36,450 nt of DNA from JAMIFV01 sp035906055 (lineage in GTDB: Bacteria > Pseudomonadota > Alphaproteobacteria > Rickettsiales > JABCZZ01), in NCBI GenBank assembly GCA_035906055.1, contig JAMIFV010000069.1, positions 1-36,450 on the forward strand. Reading direction: 5' to 3'. Positions 16,822 through 24,533 of this stretch are shown here, in pieces (within the stretch, counting starts at the first letter, position 1; every line of letters begins with the position of its first letter). The notes under the pieces are model-generated. The model was given only the letters and a program-made list of their open reading frames with translations. It was not told the origin of the DNA and did not search any database. Position numbers and translations under genes: made by a program.

Positions 16822-17319
16822 ATGAAAAAAGAATTACTTGAAAAGCAATACCGCCAGATCACCGGCCTGTATGACCTTGCAGAAGACCTCGCCAATACGG
16901 TTGAGAGCGATTTCGTGAAGGACAAGGAAGCCCAGATGGACCTGGTTGAACCGCTCATCGCGCAGGTTGCCGAAACAGCCGATATCCTCTCCGAAGAATA
17001 TGTGAGCCTGTTTGAAGTGCCCATCCGCAAGAAAAGCGCCAAGGGCCGTATTGAAACCGCATTGCGCAAGCTCTTCGCTGCATTTGACGATTACCGCGCA
17101 CGCACCGGCCAGCAAGGCAAGAAAACCCTCGCTGCCCTTGTCAACATCGCCGACCCCGTCGTAGACAAACTGCGCAAGCAGGTGGAAAAGATCACCCTGC
17201 TGTTTATGCAGCTGGTGGAACTCTCCCTTGATCGCATCATGCACAAAGGCGAAGCGGAAGAATTCCGTCGCGTGAACGAAAAAGAACTGAGCAGCCTGTC
17301 GCCACAACTCGGCGTCTGA
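16822..17319 (+). CDS. Helical protein of unknown function
   Basis: 165 residues from the ATG; a TTG four codons earlier is an alternative. No family is recognised. The protein has no signal peptide or membrane helix, is rich in Lys, Glu, Ala and Leu, and looks almost wholly alpha-helical with coiled-coil-like stretches (residues 1-60 and 100-165). It has its own strong promoter and a perfect intrinsic terminator, so it is a well-expressed single-gene unit. A structural or DNA/RNA-associated role is possible but not shown. Confidence 0.7.
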   Translation: MKKELLEKQYRQITGLYDLAEDLANTVESDFVKDKEAQMDLVEPLIAQVAETADILSEEYVSLFEVPIRKKSAKGRIETALRKLFAAFDDYRARTGQQGKKTLAALVNIADPVVDKLRKQVEKITLLFMQLVELSLDRIMHKGEAEEFRRVNEKELSSLSPQLGV

Positions 17320-17340
17320 GAAGATTAAGCCATACCCATA

Positions 17341-17377
17341 AAAAAACACCCGGAGTTAAAACCCGGGTGTTTTTTTT
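17341..17377. terminator. Bidirectional intrinsic terminator
   Basis: A perfect 13-bp stem, AAAAAACACCCGG (17341-17353) with CCGGGTGTTTTTT, has a 9-nt loop and a T-run on each strand. It serves the unknown helical-protein gene on the plus strand and the small lipoprotein gene on the minus strand. Confidence 0.92.
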
Positions 17378-17396
17378 CGAGCCTTCACGAGGAAGT

Positions 17397-17558
17397 TCAG
17401 GCTTTTCCTTTATTCATCCACCAGTCATTCACGGGAGTACGCACGCAGGGGCTGCCTTCAGCACCAGCGCATGGGCTTTTCAGGTCAGACTTGGGAAAGC
17501 TGCACGCGCTCAGCGCGCTCAGCATAAGTATTGCAGTAACGATATGGCGGATCTTCAT
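17397..17558 (-). CDS. 53-residue lipoprotein of unknown function
   Basis: A short gene with a clear ribosome site (GGGAG 6 nt before ATG). The protein starts MKIRHIVTAILMLSALSAC: a charged n-region, a hydrophobic core and lipobox LSAC with Cys19 lipidated. The 34-residue mature part has two more cysteines and ends in the pattern S-P-C-V-R-T-P-V-N-D-W-W. Small VirB7/TrbK-type lipoproteins of type IV secretion systems are of this size and have a P-V-N-x-W-like motif, but no secretion genes are nearby, so this is only a resemblance. The bidirectional terminator lies 20 bp past its stop. Confidence 0.75.
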   Translation of the reverse strand: MKIRHIVTAILMLSALSACSFPKSDLKSPCAGAEGSPCVRTPVNDWWMNKGKA

Positions 17559-17626
17559 ACTTTACTCCCGAAAAACAATTAACGTACTGAGACAATACAC
17601 TTTTGCCCCAGCGAGGTCAATACGTG

Positions 17627-18682
17627 CTAGGCCTGCTTAAAAAGCTTTGAAAAACGGCGCTCTTTGCGCTTTTTCCAGTGCCCACGGTGATAAGCGTCGC
17701 TGGCCAGAAGCGGCAGTACGGAAGTGGCTTCGGCATACACCATCTGCTCGTAAGCGGTGTCTACCTTACCCCATGAGCAGGCTTCCTTCAGCGTGGATGA
17801 GCTGCATGCGCCGTCACGGGAGTCAGCCACGGTGATCTGCACGGCGTATTTATGCATTTCCACATCGCGGCCAAGGATTTCAGCGCAAACAACTGTGTCC
17901 TGCACATAGTTCTTGGGAACGCCGCCGCCAATCATGAGCAGGCCCGAGGCCTTGCTATTGAGCTTGATCTCGGTGAGTTCACGGAAATCACGGATGGAGT
18001 CCATCGTGATATGCTTCCTGGGGTTCTGCTCCTGATGCAGCACAAGGCCGAAACCGGCGGAGGAGTCCGTGAAAGCCGGGCAGAAAATGGGCACATCGTG
18101 CTCATAGGCGGTCTGCACGAGGGAGCCTTTCTTCTTGGCATTCTTGGTCAGCCACCTGCCCATTTCGCGGATGAATTCGCGCGAAGTGTACGCGCGCGGC
18201 TCAAGGCCGTCAGCGATCTTGCCGATAGCCGCGTCGCAGGCCTGCAGTTCTTCTTCGTCGATATAGGTATCGTAGATACGGTCGATGTAGTTATCGCGCA
18301 GCAGTTTGTCGTCGATGAAGGGTGTGCCCTGATAATGGCGGAAGCCCAGCGCTTCAAAGAAGTCCATATCCACGATGCTGGCACCGGTGGAAACAATGGC
18401 GTCCACCATGTTGTTCTTCACGAGGTCGGCATAGAGCTTCATGCAGCCGCCTGCGGAAGTGGAACCGGCGATCACGAGAAAAATCGCGCATTCCTTATCC
18501 TGCAACATCATGTTGTAGATGCCGGTTGCCTTGGCAAGGTCACGCGAGGTGAAGGACATTTTGTCCATCGCCTTGATGATGGGGCGCGCATCAAACGACG
18601 TGATGTCGATATGCTCCACCGGAGTGGAAAGCAGTTCCTGCTTCATGCCTTTGCGCGGGGATTTTTTTACGGACGTTTTCAT
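17627..18682 (-). CDS. Deoxyhypusine-synthase-like aminobutyl transferase (probable polyamine synthase)
   Basis: 351 residues of the deoxyhypusine synthase fold. Motifs: A-G-S-T-S-A-G-G (NAD site), VSTGASIVDMDFFEALGFRHYQGTPF, P-I-F-C-P-A-F-T-D-S-S-A-G, GLLMIGGGVPKN, and SWGK with Lys306 at the place of the catalytic lysine that forms the imine intermediate. Bacteria lack eIF5A; bacterial members transfer an aminobutyl group from spermidine or putrescine to small amines, giving homospermidine or related polyamines (some use agmatine). The preceding gene in the same direction is an ornithine decarboxylase that makes putrescine, which supports a homospermidine-type role. A strong AGGAG precedes the ATG. 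Confidence 0.85.
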   Translation of the reverse strand: MKTSVKKSPRKGMKQELLSTPVEHIDITSFDARPIIKAMDKMSFTSRDLAKATGIYNMMLQDKECAIFLVIAGSTSAGGCMKLYADLVKNNMVDAIVSTGASIVDMDFFEALGFRHYQGTPFIDDKLLRDNYIDRIYDTYIDEEELQACDAAIGKIADGLEPRAYTSREFIREMGRWLTKNAKKKGSLVQTAYEHDVPIFCPAFTDSSAGFGLVLHQEQNPRKHITMDSIRDFRELTEIKLNSKASGLLMIGGGVPKNYVQDTVVCAEILGRDVEMHKYAVQITVADSRDGACSSSTLKEACSWGKVDTAYEQMVYAEATSVLPLLASDAYHRGHWKKRKERRFSKLFKQA

Positions 18683-18703
18683 TCTATACTCCTTACTAAA
18701 AAA

Positions 18704-18761
18704 CGTACTCAGTTATGCGTACTCGGCACTCGGAATCACCGAGTACCAGGTACCGAGTACG
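18704..18761. repeat. Stop-adjacent palindromic element, copy B
   Basis: Located between ornithine decarboxylase and the deoxyhypusine-synthase-like gene, starting 3 bp after the decarboxylase stop. Words CGTACTC (18704-18710), CGTACTCGG (18718-18726) and CCGAGTACC...GGTACCGAGTACG (18739-18761) form alternative nested stems. It shares the exact 14-mer GAGTACCAGGTACC with copy A, in the same orientation, but the surrounding words are arranged differently. Confidence 0.8.
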
Positions 18762-18764
18762 ATA

Positions 18765-20003
18765 CTACTGTAAACCATACATGGAGAGCATCGGGTTATC
18801 CGAGAGCTCCGCCTGCTTTTCCGAACCAAAGCCGTTGAACTTGGTGCGCATCGTCTGGCCGTAAGCGCCAAGCCCGCCGATCTCGATCCAGTCGCCTTCC
18901 TTGATGTCAGCCGGAAGCATGAAGGGGCCCTTCATGGCATCAAGCGAATCGCAGGTGGGGCCGAAGAAACGGTACGGCATCAGTTCGCCGGTGAAAGACT
19001 CCAGCGGACGGATGGCGCGCACGGGATACACAAAACCGGGATACCCCGCATCAAACAGGCTGCCATATACGCCGTCATTCAGGTAGAGCGCGTCGCCTTT
19101 GCGCAGTTCAACCTTCACAACCATGGAGCCGTTCTCCGCTACCAGCGCACGGCCGGGTTCGCAGAACAGTTCGGCCTTGGCAAAGCCGTTCACTTCGATA
19201 CCCTGCTTGATCGCGTCCATGTAAGACTGCATCGCGGGCGGTGCAAGATCGGGGTAGATAGAGGGAAAGCCACCGCCAACGTCGAGCGAGTCGATTGCCA
19301 CACCGGCTTCGTCGATAAGCGCGCGCACCTTCTGGAGCGCCAGCGTGTACCCTGCAGGGTCCATGCACTGCGAGCCGACGTGGAAGCACACGCCCAGTTT
19401 CCTGCCAACAGCACGTGACGCGCGCAGCAGCTCAACGGCCTCAGCGCCGTGCACACCGAATTTGCCCTGCAGGCTGTAAGCCGCATGCTCGTTGGGGATG
19501 GTGATGCGCACGAACAGGTTGAGGTCTGCCGCGTGGTGCGTCATCTCTTCGATCTTGGTGAGTTCGTCGAGCGAATCGAGTGAGAAACTGCGGATGCCGA
19601 ACTTGTGGTAAGCATGCAGGATGGACTCGCGGCTCTTTACCGGATGCATGTAATACATGGATGCCTTGGGGCATTCACGCGCAACAAGCGCTATCTCGGC
19701 AAGGGATGCCACGTCGAAATGTTTGATGCCCGCGCGCGCAAGCGTCTTGAGCACATGGGGTTCGGGGTTCGTCTTCACTGCGAACATCACCTGACCGGGG
19801 AATGTGGAAAGGAACCATTTCGCCGCCGTCTTGATAGCGTGCGGGCGAATGCAGTGCACTGGTTCGGAGGGTTTCATTCGCTCGACCAGATCTTGAGCCG
19901 ACACGAACTTGGAAAGATTCTGTGGCTTGAGCGGGAGCGGGTTTAGGAGGAGGAATTGCTGGCTTCGGTTAGCGCGAGGTTTCGCGTGGGGGACTTTGTT
20001 CAT
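18765..20003 (-). CDS. Ornithine decarboxylase-type (fold III) PLP enzyme
   Basis: 412 residues of the eukaryote-like fold-III decarboxylases; makes putrescine from ornithine (lysine as a possible alternative). Lys77 in F-A-V-K-T-N-P is the PLP lysine. Also seen are HVGSQ (208-212), the phosphate-binding GGGFP (243-247), EPGR (282-285) and the catalytic cysteine in GPTCDSLD (Cys351). A 30-residue basic N-terminal extension precedes the barrel. The ATG has only a weak ribosome site. It heads a two-gene polyamine unit with the deoxyhypusine-synthase-like gene, separated by 82 bp containing a palindromic element. Ornithine/lysine preference cannot be settled from sequence. Confidence 0.9.
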   Translation of the reverse strand: MNKVPHAKPRANRSQQFLLLNPLPLKPQNLSKFVSAQDLVERMKPSEPVHCIRPHAIKTAAKWFLSTFPGQVMFAVKTNPEPHVLKTLARAGIKHFDVASLAEIALVARECPKASMYYMHPVKSRESILHAYHKFGIRSFSLDSLDELTKIEEMTHHAADLNLFVRITIPNEHAAYSLQGKFGVHGAEAVELLRASRAVGRKLGVCFHVGSQCMDPAGYTLALQKVRALIDEAGVAIDSLDVGGGFPSIYPDLAPPAMQSYMDAIKQGIEVNGFAKAELFCEPGRALVAENGSMVVKVELRKGDALYLNDGVYGSLFDAGYPGFVYPVRAIRPLESFTGELMPYRFFGPTCDSLDAMKGPFMLPADIKEGDWIEIGGLGAYGQTMRTKFNGFGSEKQAELSDNPMLSMYGLQ

Positions 20004-20322
20004 CTCTGGGTTGGTACTTTCATGAAAATGTTAGCATTGCTACGGGATTTTGCTGCGAAATACTGTAAACATATAACTCTCATTCATTGTTGAACCGGTG
20101 TTTCCGCCAAGCGCTTTGGGCGTTTAGAGAAACGGGATGCTCATAGCGCAAACGAATCACATAATAAAGCATTTTCTTCATAAGTTTAACTATTTTTTTC
20201 CCTGATGAGATTTTTTGACAAACCTATGTCAGTTATGACACATACATGGGCACGCCTTTCGTGCCCTTCCGACTCCTTGCGGAGTGCCTTCCGTCTCTCA
20301 CCAGTATCCGCACGTATCGCCC
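20004..20322. other. Divergent control region between polyamine and sulfate-transport operons
   Basis: About 320 bp without a credible gene. It holds the upstream regions of ornithine decarboxylase (minus) and cysT (plus), a TTGACA plus TGTCA/TGACA palindrome (listed separately), and a short hairpin GGCACG-CCTTT-CGTGCC near 20249-20265. A leader RNA of the kind found before some alphaproteobacterial ornithine decarboxylases was looked for but could not be recognised by eye. Confidence 0.45.
20215..20240 (+). promoter_or_regulatory. Possible -35 box and operator for cysTWA
   Basis: A perfect TTGACA (20215-20220) is followed by TGTCA-GTTA-TGACA (20227-20240), a 5-bp-arm palindrome. The -35 also contains TGACA, giving three copies of the same half-site. 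A clear -10 is not visible at the ideal distance (ACACAT at 17 bp). It may be the promoter with a regulator site; the regulator is unknown. Confidence 0.35.
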
Positions 20323-21159
20323 ATGGCTCTGCGCCTTAAATTAAAGAACCCAAGCGTGCTTCCCGGATTTAGTATCACGCTGGGCTACACCCTACTTTAT
20401 CTGTCCCTGATTGTGGTTATCCCGCTGTCGGGCCTGTTCGTCAGCACCGCCAGCCTGAGCTGGCAGAGCTTCTGGGAGATCGTGAGCACGCCGCGCGTGC
20501 AGGCGGCTTACAAGGTCACATTCGGCATTTCACTGCTGGCCGCCTTCATCAACACCCTGTTCGGACTGGTGGCCGCATGGGCGCTGGTTCGCTGCAATAT
20601 CCCCGCACGCAGGCTCTTTGACGCCCTGATAGACCTGCCTTTCGCCCTGCCTACGGCCATTGCGGGCATCGCGCTGTGCACGCTATACGCTCCGCATGGC
20701 TGGATAGGCCAGCATCTGGAGCCTCTGGGCATAAAAGTGGCCTTTTCGCCGCTGGGCATCCTTATGGCGCTGATATTCGTGGGCCTGCCCTTCACCATCC
20801 GCACCGTGGAGCCAGTGCTGCGGGATATGGACCAGGAAGTGGAAGAGGCCGCCGCCGGGCTCGGAGCAACGCGCTGGCAGACATTCTATAAGATAATCCT
20901 TCCCCATATCACCCCGGCGCTCCTCACAGGTTTTGCCCTTTCCTTCGCCCGTGGCCTTGGCGAATACGGCTCGGTTATCTTTATTGCGGGCAATATGCCG
21001 ATGATATCGGAGATCGTGCCCCTCATCATCGTCACCCGTCTTGAACAATATGACGTGCCGGGGGCCACCGCCATTGCCGTCAGCATGCTGTGCATCTCGT
21101 TCCTGCTGCTGCTTGTCATCAACCTGCTCCAGCGCTGGAGCGGCAGGAGGGAATCGTAA
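20323..21159 (+). CDS. cysT: Sulfate/thiosulfate ABC transporter permease CysT
   Basis: 278 residues from the ATG, matching the 277 of E. coli CysT; a GTG 13 codons upstream gives an atypical extension. It has six membrane helices. The family blocks seen are VLPGFSITLGYTLLYLSL, A-Y-K-V-T-F, DLPFALPTAIAGIAL, and the cytoplasmic EAA loop EEAAAGLGATRWQTFYKIILP that contacts CysA, followed by SFARGLGEYGSVIFIAGN. Imports sulfate across the inner membrane with CysW and CysA. First gene of the operon; no periplasmic binding protein gene precedes it. Its stop overlaps the cysW start by one base. Confidence 0.93.
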   Translation: MALRLKLKNPSVLPGFSITLGYTLLYLSLIVVIPLSGLFVSTASLSWQSFWEIVSTPRVQAAYKVTFGISLLAAFINTLFGLVAAWALVRCNIPARRLFDALIDLPFALPTAIAGIALCTLYAPHGWIGQHLEPLGIKVAFSPLGILMALIFVGLPFTIRTVEPVLRDMDQEVEEAAAGLGATRWQTFYKIILPHITPALLTGFALSFARGLGEYGSVIFIAGNMPMISEIVPLIIVTRLEQYDVPGATAIAVSMLCISFLLLLVINLLQRWSGRRES

Positions 21160-21992
21160 TGCGCTCCACAGTAACCCATGAGCCACCTTTTGTTAAAATA
21201 CTGATGTGCGCCCTCACTATCGGCTATCTGGGGCTGATGATCGTGTTGCCGCTCGCGGTGGTGTTCAATGAGGCGTTTGCCAAAGGCCTCAAGGCTTATT
21301 TTTCCGCGCTGGGGCATGAAGACGCCCGCTCCGCCGTTAAGCTGACCCTCATCGTTACAGCTATCGCCGTGCCGCTGAATACACTCTTCGGCATCGCGGC
21401 GAGCTGGGCTATCACCAAGTTCGACTTTATCGGCAAACGTATCCTGATTACCTTTATCGACCTGCCCTTCTCCATCTCCCCCATCATCTCCGGCCTTATC
21501 TTCGTGCTGCTGTTCGGCGCGGAAAGCGTGTTGCATGAGTGGCTGGTGAGCAATAACATCCAGATACTCTTCGCGGTGCCGGGGCTGGTGCTGGCCACCA
21601 TGTTCGTCACCTTCCCCTTTGTTGCGCGTGAGCTTATTCCATTAATGGAAGAACAAGGCACTGAAGCCGAAGAGGCCGCCATCATGCTGGGCGCCAGCGG
21701 CTGGCAGACCTTCTGGCATATCACCCTGCCCAATATCCGCTGGGGACTGTTATATGGTGTCATCCTCTGCACTGCGCGCGCGATGGGCGAATTCGGTGCG
21801 GTGTCGGTAGTATCGGGCCATATACGCGGCAGCACCATGACCATACCGCTGCATGTGGAGTCGCTGTATAACGAATATAACTCCGTCGCCGCATTCGCGG
21901 TGGCGTCCATCCTCACGGCATTTGCATTATTCACTTTGCTGATAAAGCATGTTGTGGAACATTACTCACCCGATGAGCGAGCGACACGATGA
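21159..21992 (+). CDS. cysW: Sulfate/thiosulfate ABC transporter permease CysW
   Basis: 277 residues; the start is fixed by a strong AGGAGG 9 nt upstream and by the TAATG junction with cysT. It has six membrane helices and CysW-type motifs: DLPFSISPIISGLIFVLLFG, the EAA loop EEAAIMLGASGWQTFWHITLPNIRWG, and A-R-A-M-G-E-F-G-A-V-S-V-V-S-G-H-I-R-G. Forms the membrane heterodimer with CysT. It overlaps cysA in an ATGA. Confidence 0.94.
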   Translation: MRSTVTHEPPFVKILMCALTIGYLGLMIVLPLAVVFNEAFAKGLKAYFSALGHEDARSAVKLTLIVTAIAVPLNTLFGIAASWAITKFDFIGKRILITFIDLPFSISPIISGLIFVLLFGAESVLHEWLVSNNIQILFAVPGLVLATMFVTFPFVARELIPLMEEQGTEAEEAAIMLGASGWQTFWHITLPNIRWGLLYGVILCTARAMGEFGAVSVVSGHIRGSTMTIPLHVESLYNEYNSVAAFAVASILTAFALFTLLIKHVVEHYSPDERATR

Positions 21993-23191
21993 GTATTGAA
22001 GTCAGGAATATACAGAAATTCTACGGCACCACACCGGTGCTCAAGGGCATTAACCTTGAAGTAAAGCCGGGCGAGCTGGTGGCGCTGCTTGGGCCTTCAG
22101 GTTCAGGCAAAACGTCGCTCCTGCGCATTATAGCGGGGCTTGAAACGCCAGATGCAGGCACCGTGCTGCTGGACGGCAATGAAACCATGAGCAAGAACGC
22201 GCGCGAGCGCAATGTGGGTTTCGTGTTCCAGCATTACGCACTCTTTCGCCATATGACCGTGTTCGACAATGTGGCCTTCGGCCTGCGCATGCGCCCTGCA
22301 GGCAATCGCCCAAGCCCTGAAGAGATAGAATCACGTGTGATGAAGCTGCTGACGCTCGTGCATCTGGACGCTTTCTATGGCCGTTATCCCTCGCAGCTTT
22401 CCGGCGGGCAGCGCCAGCGTGTGGCGCTCGCGCGTGCACTGGCCGTGGAGCCGCGCGTGCTGTTGCTGGACGAACCTTTCGGCGCACTCGATGCCAAAGT
22501 GCGCAAGGAACTGCGCCGCTGGCTGCGCCGCCTGCATGATGAAATCCATGTCACCACCATTTTCGTGACGCACGATCAGGAAGAAGCGATGGAAGTGGCC
22601 GACCGCGTGGTGGTCATGAGCAACGGCAAGGTGGAGCAGATGGGATCACCTGCCGAGGTCTATCACAATCCCACCAACAGCTTCGTCTATGACTTCCTCG
22701 GCAATTATAATGTGTTTGAAGGCTGGCGTGACGATAAAGGCGAAACGCATCTGGTGGAATATGACGCCGTGACCGAAGAGCCTGTGCCTGCCGTAACTGT
22801 GAAGGGCTGGAGCGCGCGCTACCCCGAAGTGGCCAGCCTGCTGCGCCGCTTCATGCCGAGCCTGTCGGCAGAAGGAAGCTCCATGCTGCCCTTGCAAAAA
22901 CGTGGGGCAACCGTATTGCCAAGCGAAGGCAAGCCGGTGCGCCTGTTCGCAAGGCCGCATGAAATGTTCATCACGCGCACGCCGGAAACCGGCGCGGAAT
23001 ATGTTAGCGCCAAGGTGATCTATATCAACAAGACCGGCCCGCTGGCCAAAGTGGAAATGGAACGCCGCAACGGCGTGATGCTGACGGTCGAAATCGCCAA
23101 GGACGTAATCGACAAACTCGAAATCAAGAAGCATGAAGAACTGTTCGTGCGCCCTAAGACGACCAAGGTGTTTGAGGATGAAGCGTTATAA
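21989..23191 (+). CDS. cysA: Sulfate/thiosulfate import ATPase CysA
   Basis: 400 residues. Walker A GPSGSGKT (35-42), Q81, signature LSGGQ (137-141), Walker B LLLDEP (158-163) and THDQEEA with the H-loop are intact. A C-terminal TOBE-like regulatory domain (about 240-395) is somewhat longer than in E. coli CysA (365 residues), with an insert around residues 280-310. Energises CysT/CysW. Last gene of the operon, followed by an intrinsic terminator. Confidence 0.95.
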   Translation: MSIEVRNIQKFYGTTPVLKGINLEVKPGELVALLGPSGSGKTSLLRIIAGLETPDAGTVLLDGNETMSKNARERNVGFVFQHYALFRHMTVFDNVAFGLRMRPAGNRPSPEEIESRVMKLLTLVHLDAFYGRYPSQLSGGQRQRVALARALAVEPRVLLLDEPFGALDAKVRKELRRWLRRLHDEIHVTTIFVTHDQEEAMEVADRVVVMSNGKVEQMGSPAEVYHNPTNSFVYDFLGNYNVFEGWRDDKGETHLVEYDAVTEEPVPAVTVKGWSARYPEVASLLRRFMPSLSAEGSSMLPLQKRGATVLPSEGKPVRLFARPHEMFITRTPETGAEYVSAKVIYINKTGPLAKVEMERRNGVMLTVEIAKDVIDKLEIKKHEELFVRPKTTKVFEDEAL

Positions 23192-23192
23192 G

Positions 23193-23228
23193 AAAAGGCA
23201 TTAGCGGAAACCTGATGCCTTTTTCTTT
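23193..23228 (+). terminator. Intrinsic terminator after cysA
   Basis: A 9-bp stem AAAAGGCAT / ATGCCTTTT encloses a 13-nt loop and is followed by more T residues, starting 2 bp after the cysA stop. Confidence 0.75.
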
Positions 23229-23258
23229 ACCTCGTACCCAAGCCTAAAGCCTTAATAC

Positions 23259-24533
23259 CTATACTAAACTGCCCACCGTGCCGCATTGCGGACAGGTGAA
23301 TTCCCATGCATTGGCCGGGCGTTTGCAGGAGTTACATGTCCAGTCCGCGCCTGCGGGAGATTCGCTGGCGCGTTTGTGCCAATGAGCGGAAAGCTCATGG
23401 TCGCCTTCATCATGCGCTATGTTAGCGAGTATAGTGCAGATACGCGAGGTCTCGCCAGTCTTTTCCAGCACCTGCTTGAGCACTTCACGGGCAGTCTTGT
23501 TGTCTTTTTCTTTAATGGCTAGGCGCGCCTGCAACACCTGCGCTTCCACCGCGTCAGGATAACGCTTCACCATTTTTTTGATAAGCTTGGAAGCCCTCAC
23601 CTTGTCCTTAGCCGCATCATACGTGCGGATGATCTCCTCGCCTATTTCAGGGTGACGGTTGCGCTTCCACCCCTCGCCCACCGTGTGGAATGCAAGGCTT
23701 GCATCCCCTTTGGCAGAATAGATGCTGGCCAGCAGCACCGTGGCCGGTACAAAGGAAGGATTGCGGCGCAGCGCGTCCTTGAGGCGGAAGATGGCGGAGT
23801 CAAATTGCTGGTTGGCTGCCAGTTTTTTGGCATCCACACAGAGCAGCCCGGCGCGGATAAGGTGCACTTCATCGGCATGGATGGCACGCTTGCGCGCCGC
23901 CCGCTGCAGATGCTGCAGCGCTTCGTCCACACGCCCCGAGTCGGCATAGAGCCCGATGAGCGAGAGCGCCACCCAATGGTCTTGCGGGCGCATCCCGTAC
24001 GCTTTCTCCGCGTAATGCAATGCGGTGCCGAGGTCGCCCGTCCTGCGGGCGTTGTCGATCATGCCGCGCAGCGAAAGGAACTCGGTGACGCCCGCCTTGC
24101 TCATGCGCTCCAGATATTGCTGGGACTTGGAATCGTTGCCTTCCAGCCTTGCCACCTGCGACGCCAGCATCAGCGTGAGCGGCTGGTCGGGCAGCAGATA
24201 CTCCGCCCGCTTCAGGTAACGGCGTGCGCCGCGCATGTCCTGCGTGGCAATGGCGGCGAATGTTTCGGTGAGCGCCGTGATACCCAGTGACTGGCGTTTG
24301 GCAAGGCGCGACTGCGACCACAGGCGCGGGCTGCGCACAAGCACGGAAAGGAACCAGTAAACGATCATGAAAGCCAGTGCCAGCGCCGCGACGCCCGCCA
24401 CGAGCGTAAGCACGCTGGTTTCGAGGCGGTACACACCCCAGTCGATTGCCACCCTGCCCGGCTCATCAGCGATCCACGCAAGGCCCAGCGACAGCGTTAC
24501 AATAACCAGCAGCAGGATAATGAGCCGTATCAT
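23259..24533 (-). CDS. hemY: HemY-N domain/TPR membrane protein
   Basis: 424 residues. Two N-terminal hydrophobic helices (about 1-18 and 40-65) belong to the HemY_N domain, followed by several TPR-like helical repeats (about 120-385). A C-terminal zinc-ribbon-like end carries C-N-S-C and C-P-Q-C. The family is named for its place in heme-synthesis operons but is not protoporphyrinogen oxidase; its function is unclear. It overlaps mic60 in an ATGA, the conserved alphaproteobacterial mic60-hemY order. The hemC/hemD genes that often lead this operon are not here. Confidence 0.88.
   Translation of the reverse strand: MIRLIILLLVIVTLSLGLAWIADEPGRVAIDWGVYRLETSVLTLVAGVAALALAFMIVYWFLSVLVRSPRLWSQSRLAKRQSLGITALTETFAAIATQDMRGARRYLKRAEYLLPDQPLTLMLASQVARLEGNDSKSQQYLERMSKAGVTEFLSLRGMIDNARRTGDLGTALHYAEKAYGMRPQDHWVALSLIGLYADSGRVDEALQHLQRAARKRAIHADEVHLIRAGLLCVDAKKLAANQQFDSAIFRLKDALRRNPSFVPATVLLASIYSAKGDASLAFHTVGEGWKRNRHPEIGEEIIRTYDAAKDKVRASKLIKKMVKRYPDAVEAQVLQARLAIKEKDNKTAREVLKQVLEKTGETSRICTILANIAHDEGDHELSAHWHKRASESPAGADWTCNSCKRPANAWEFTCPQCGTVGSLV

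Noticed and set aside
20004..20100. A speF-type leader RNA or riboswitch before ornithine decarboxylase
   Set aside because: No conserved leader structure could be recognised by eye; a covariance-model search would be needed, so none is annotated.
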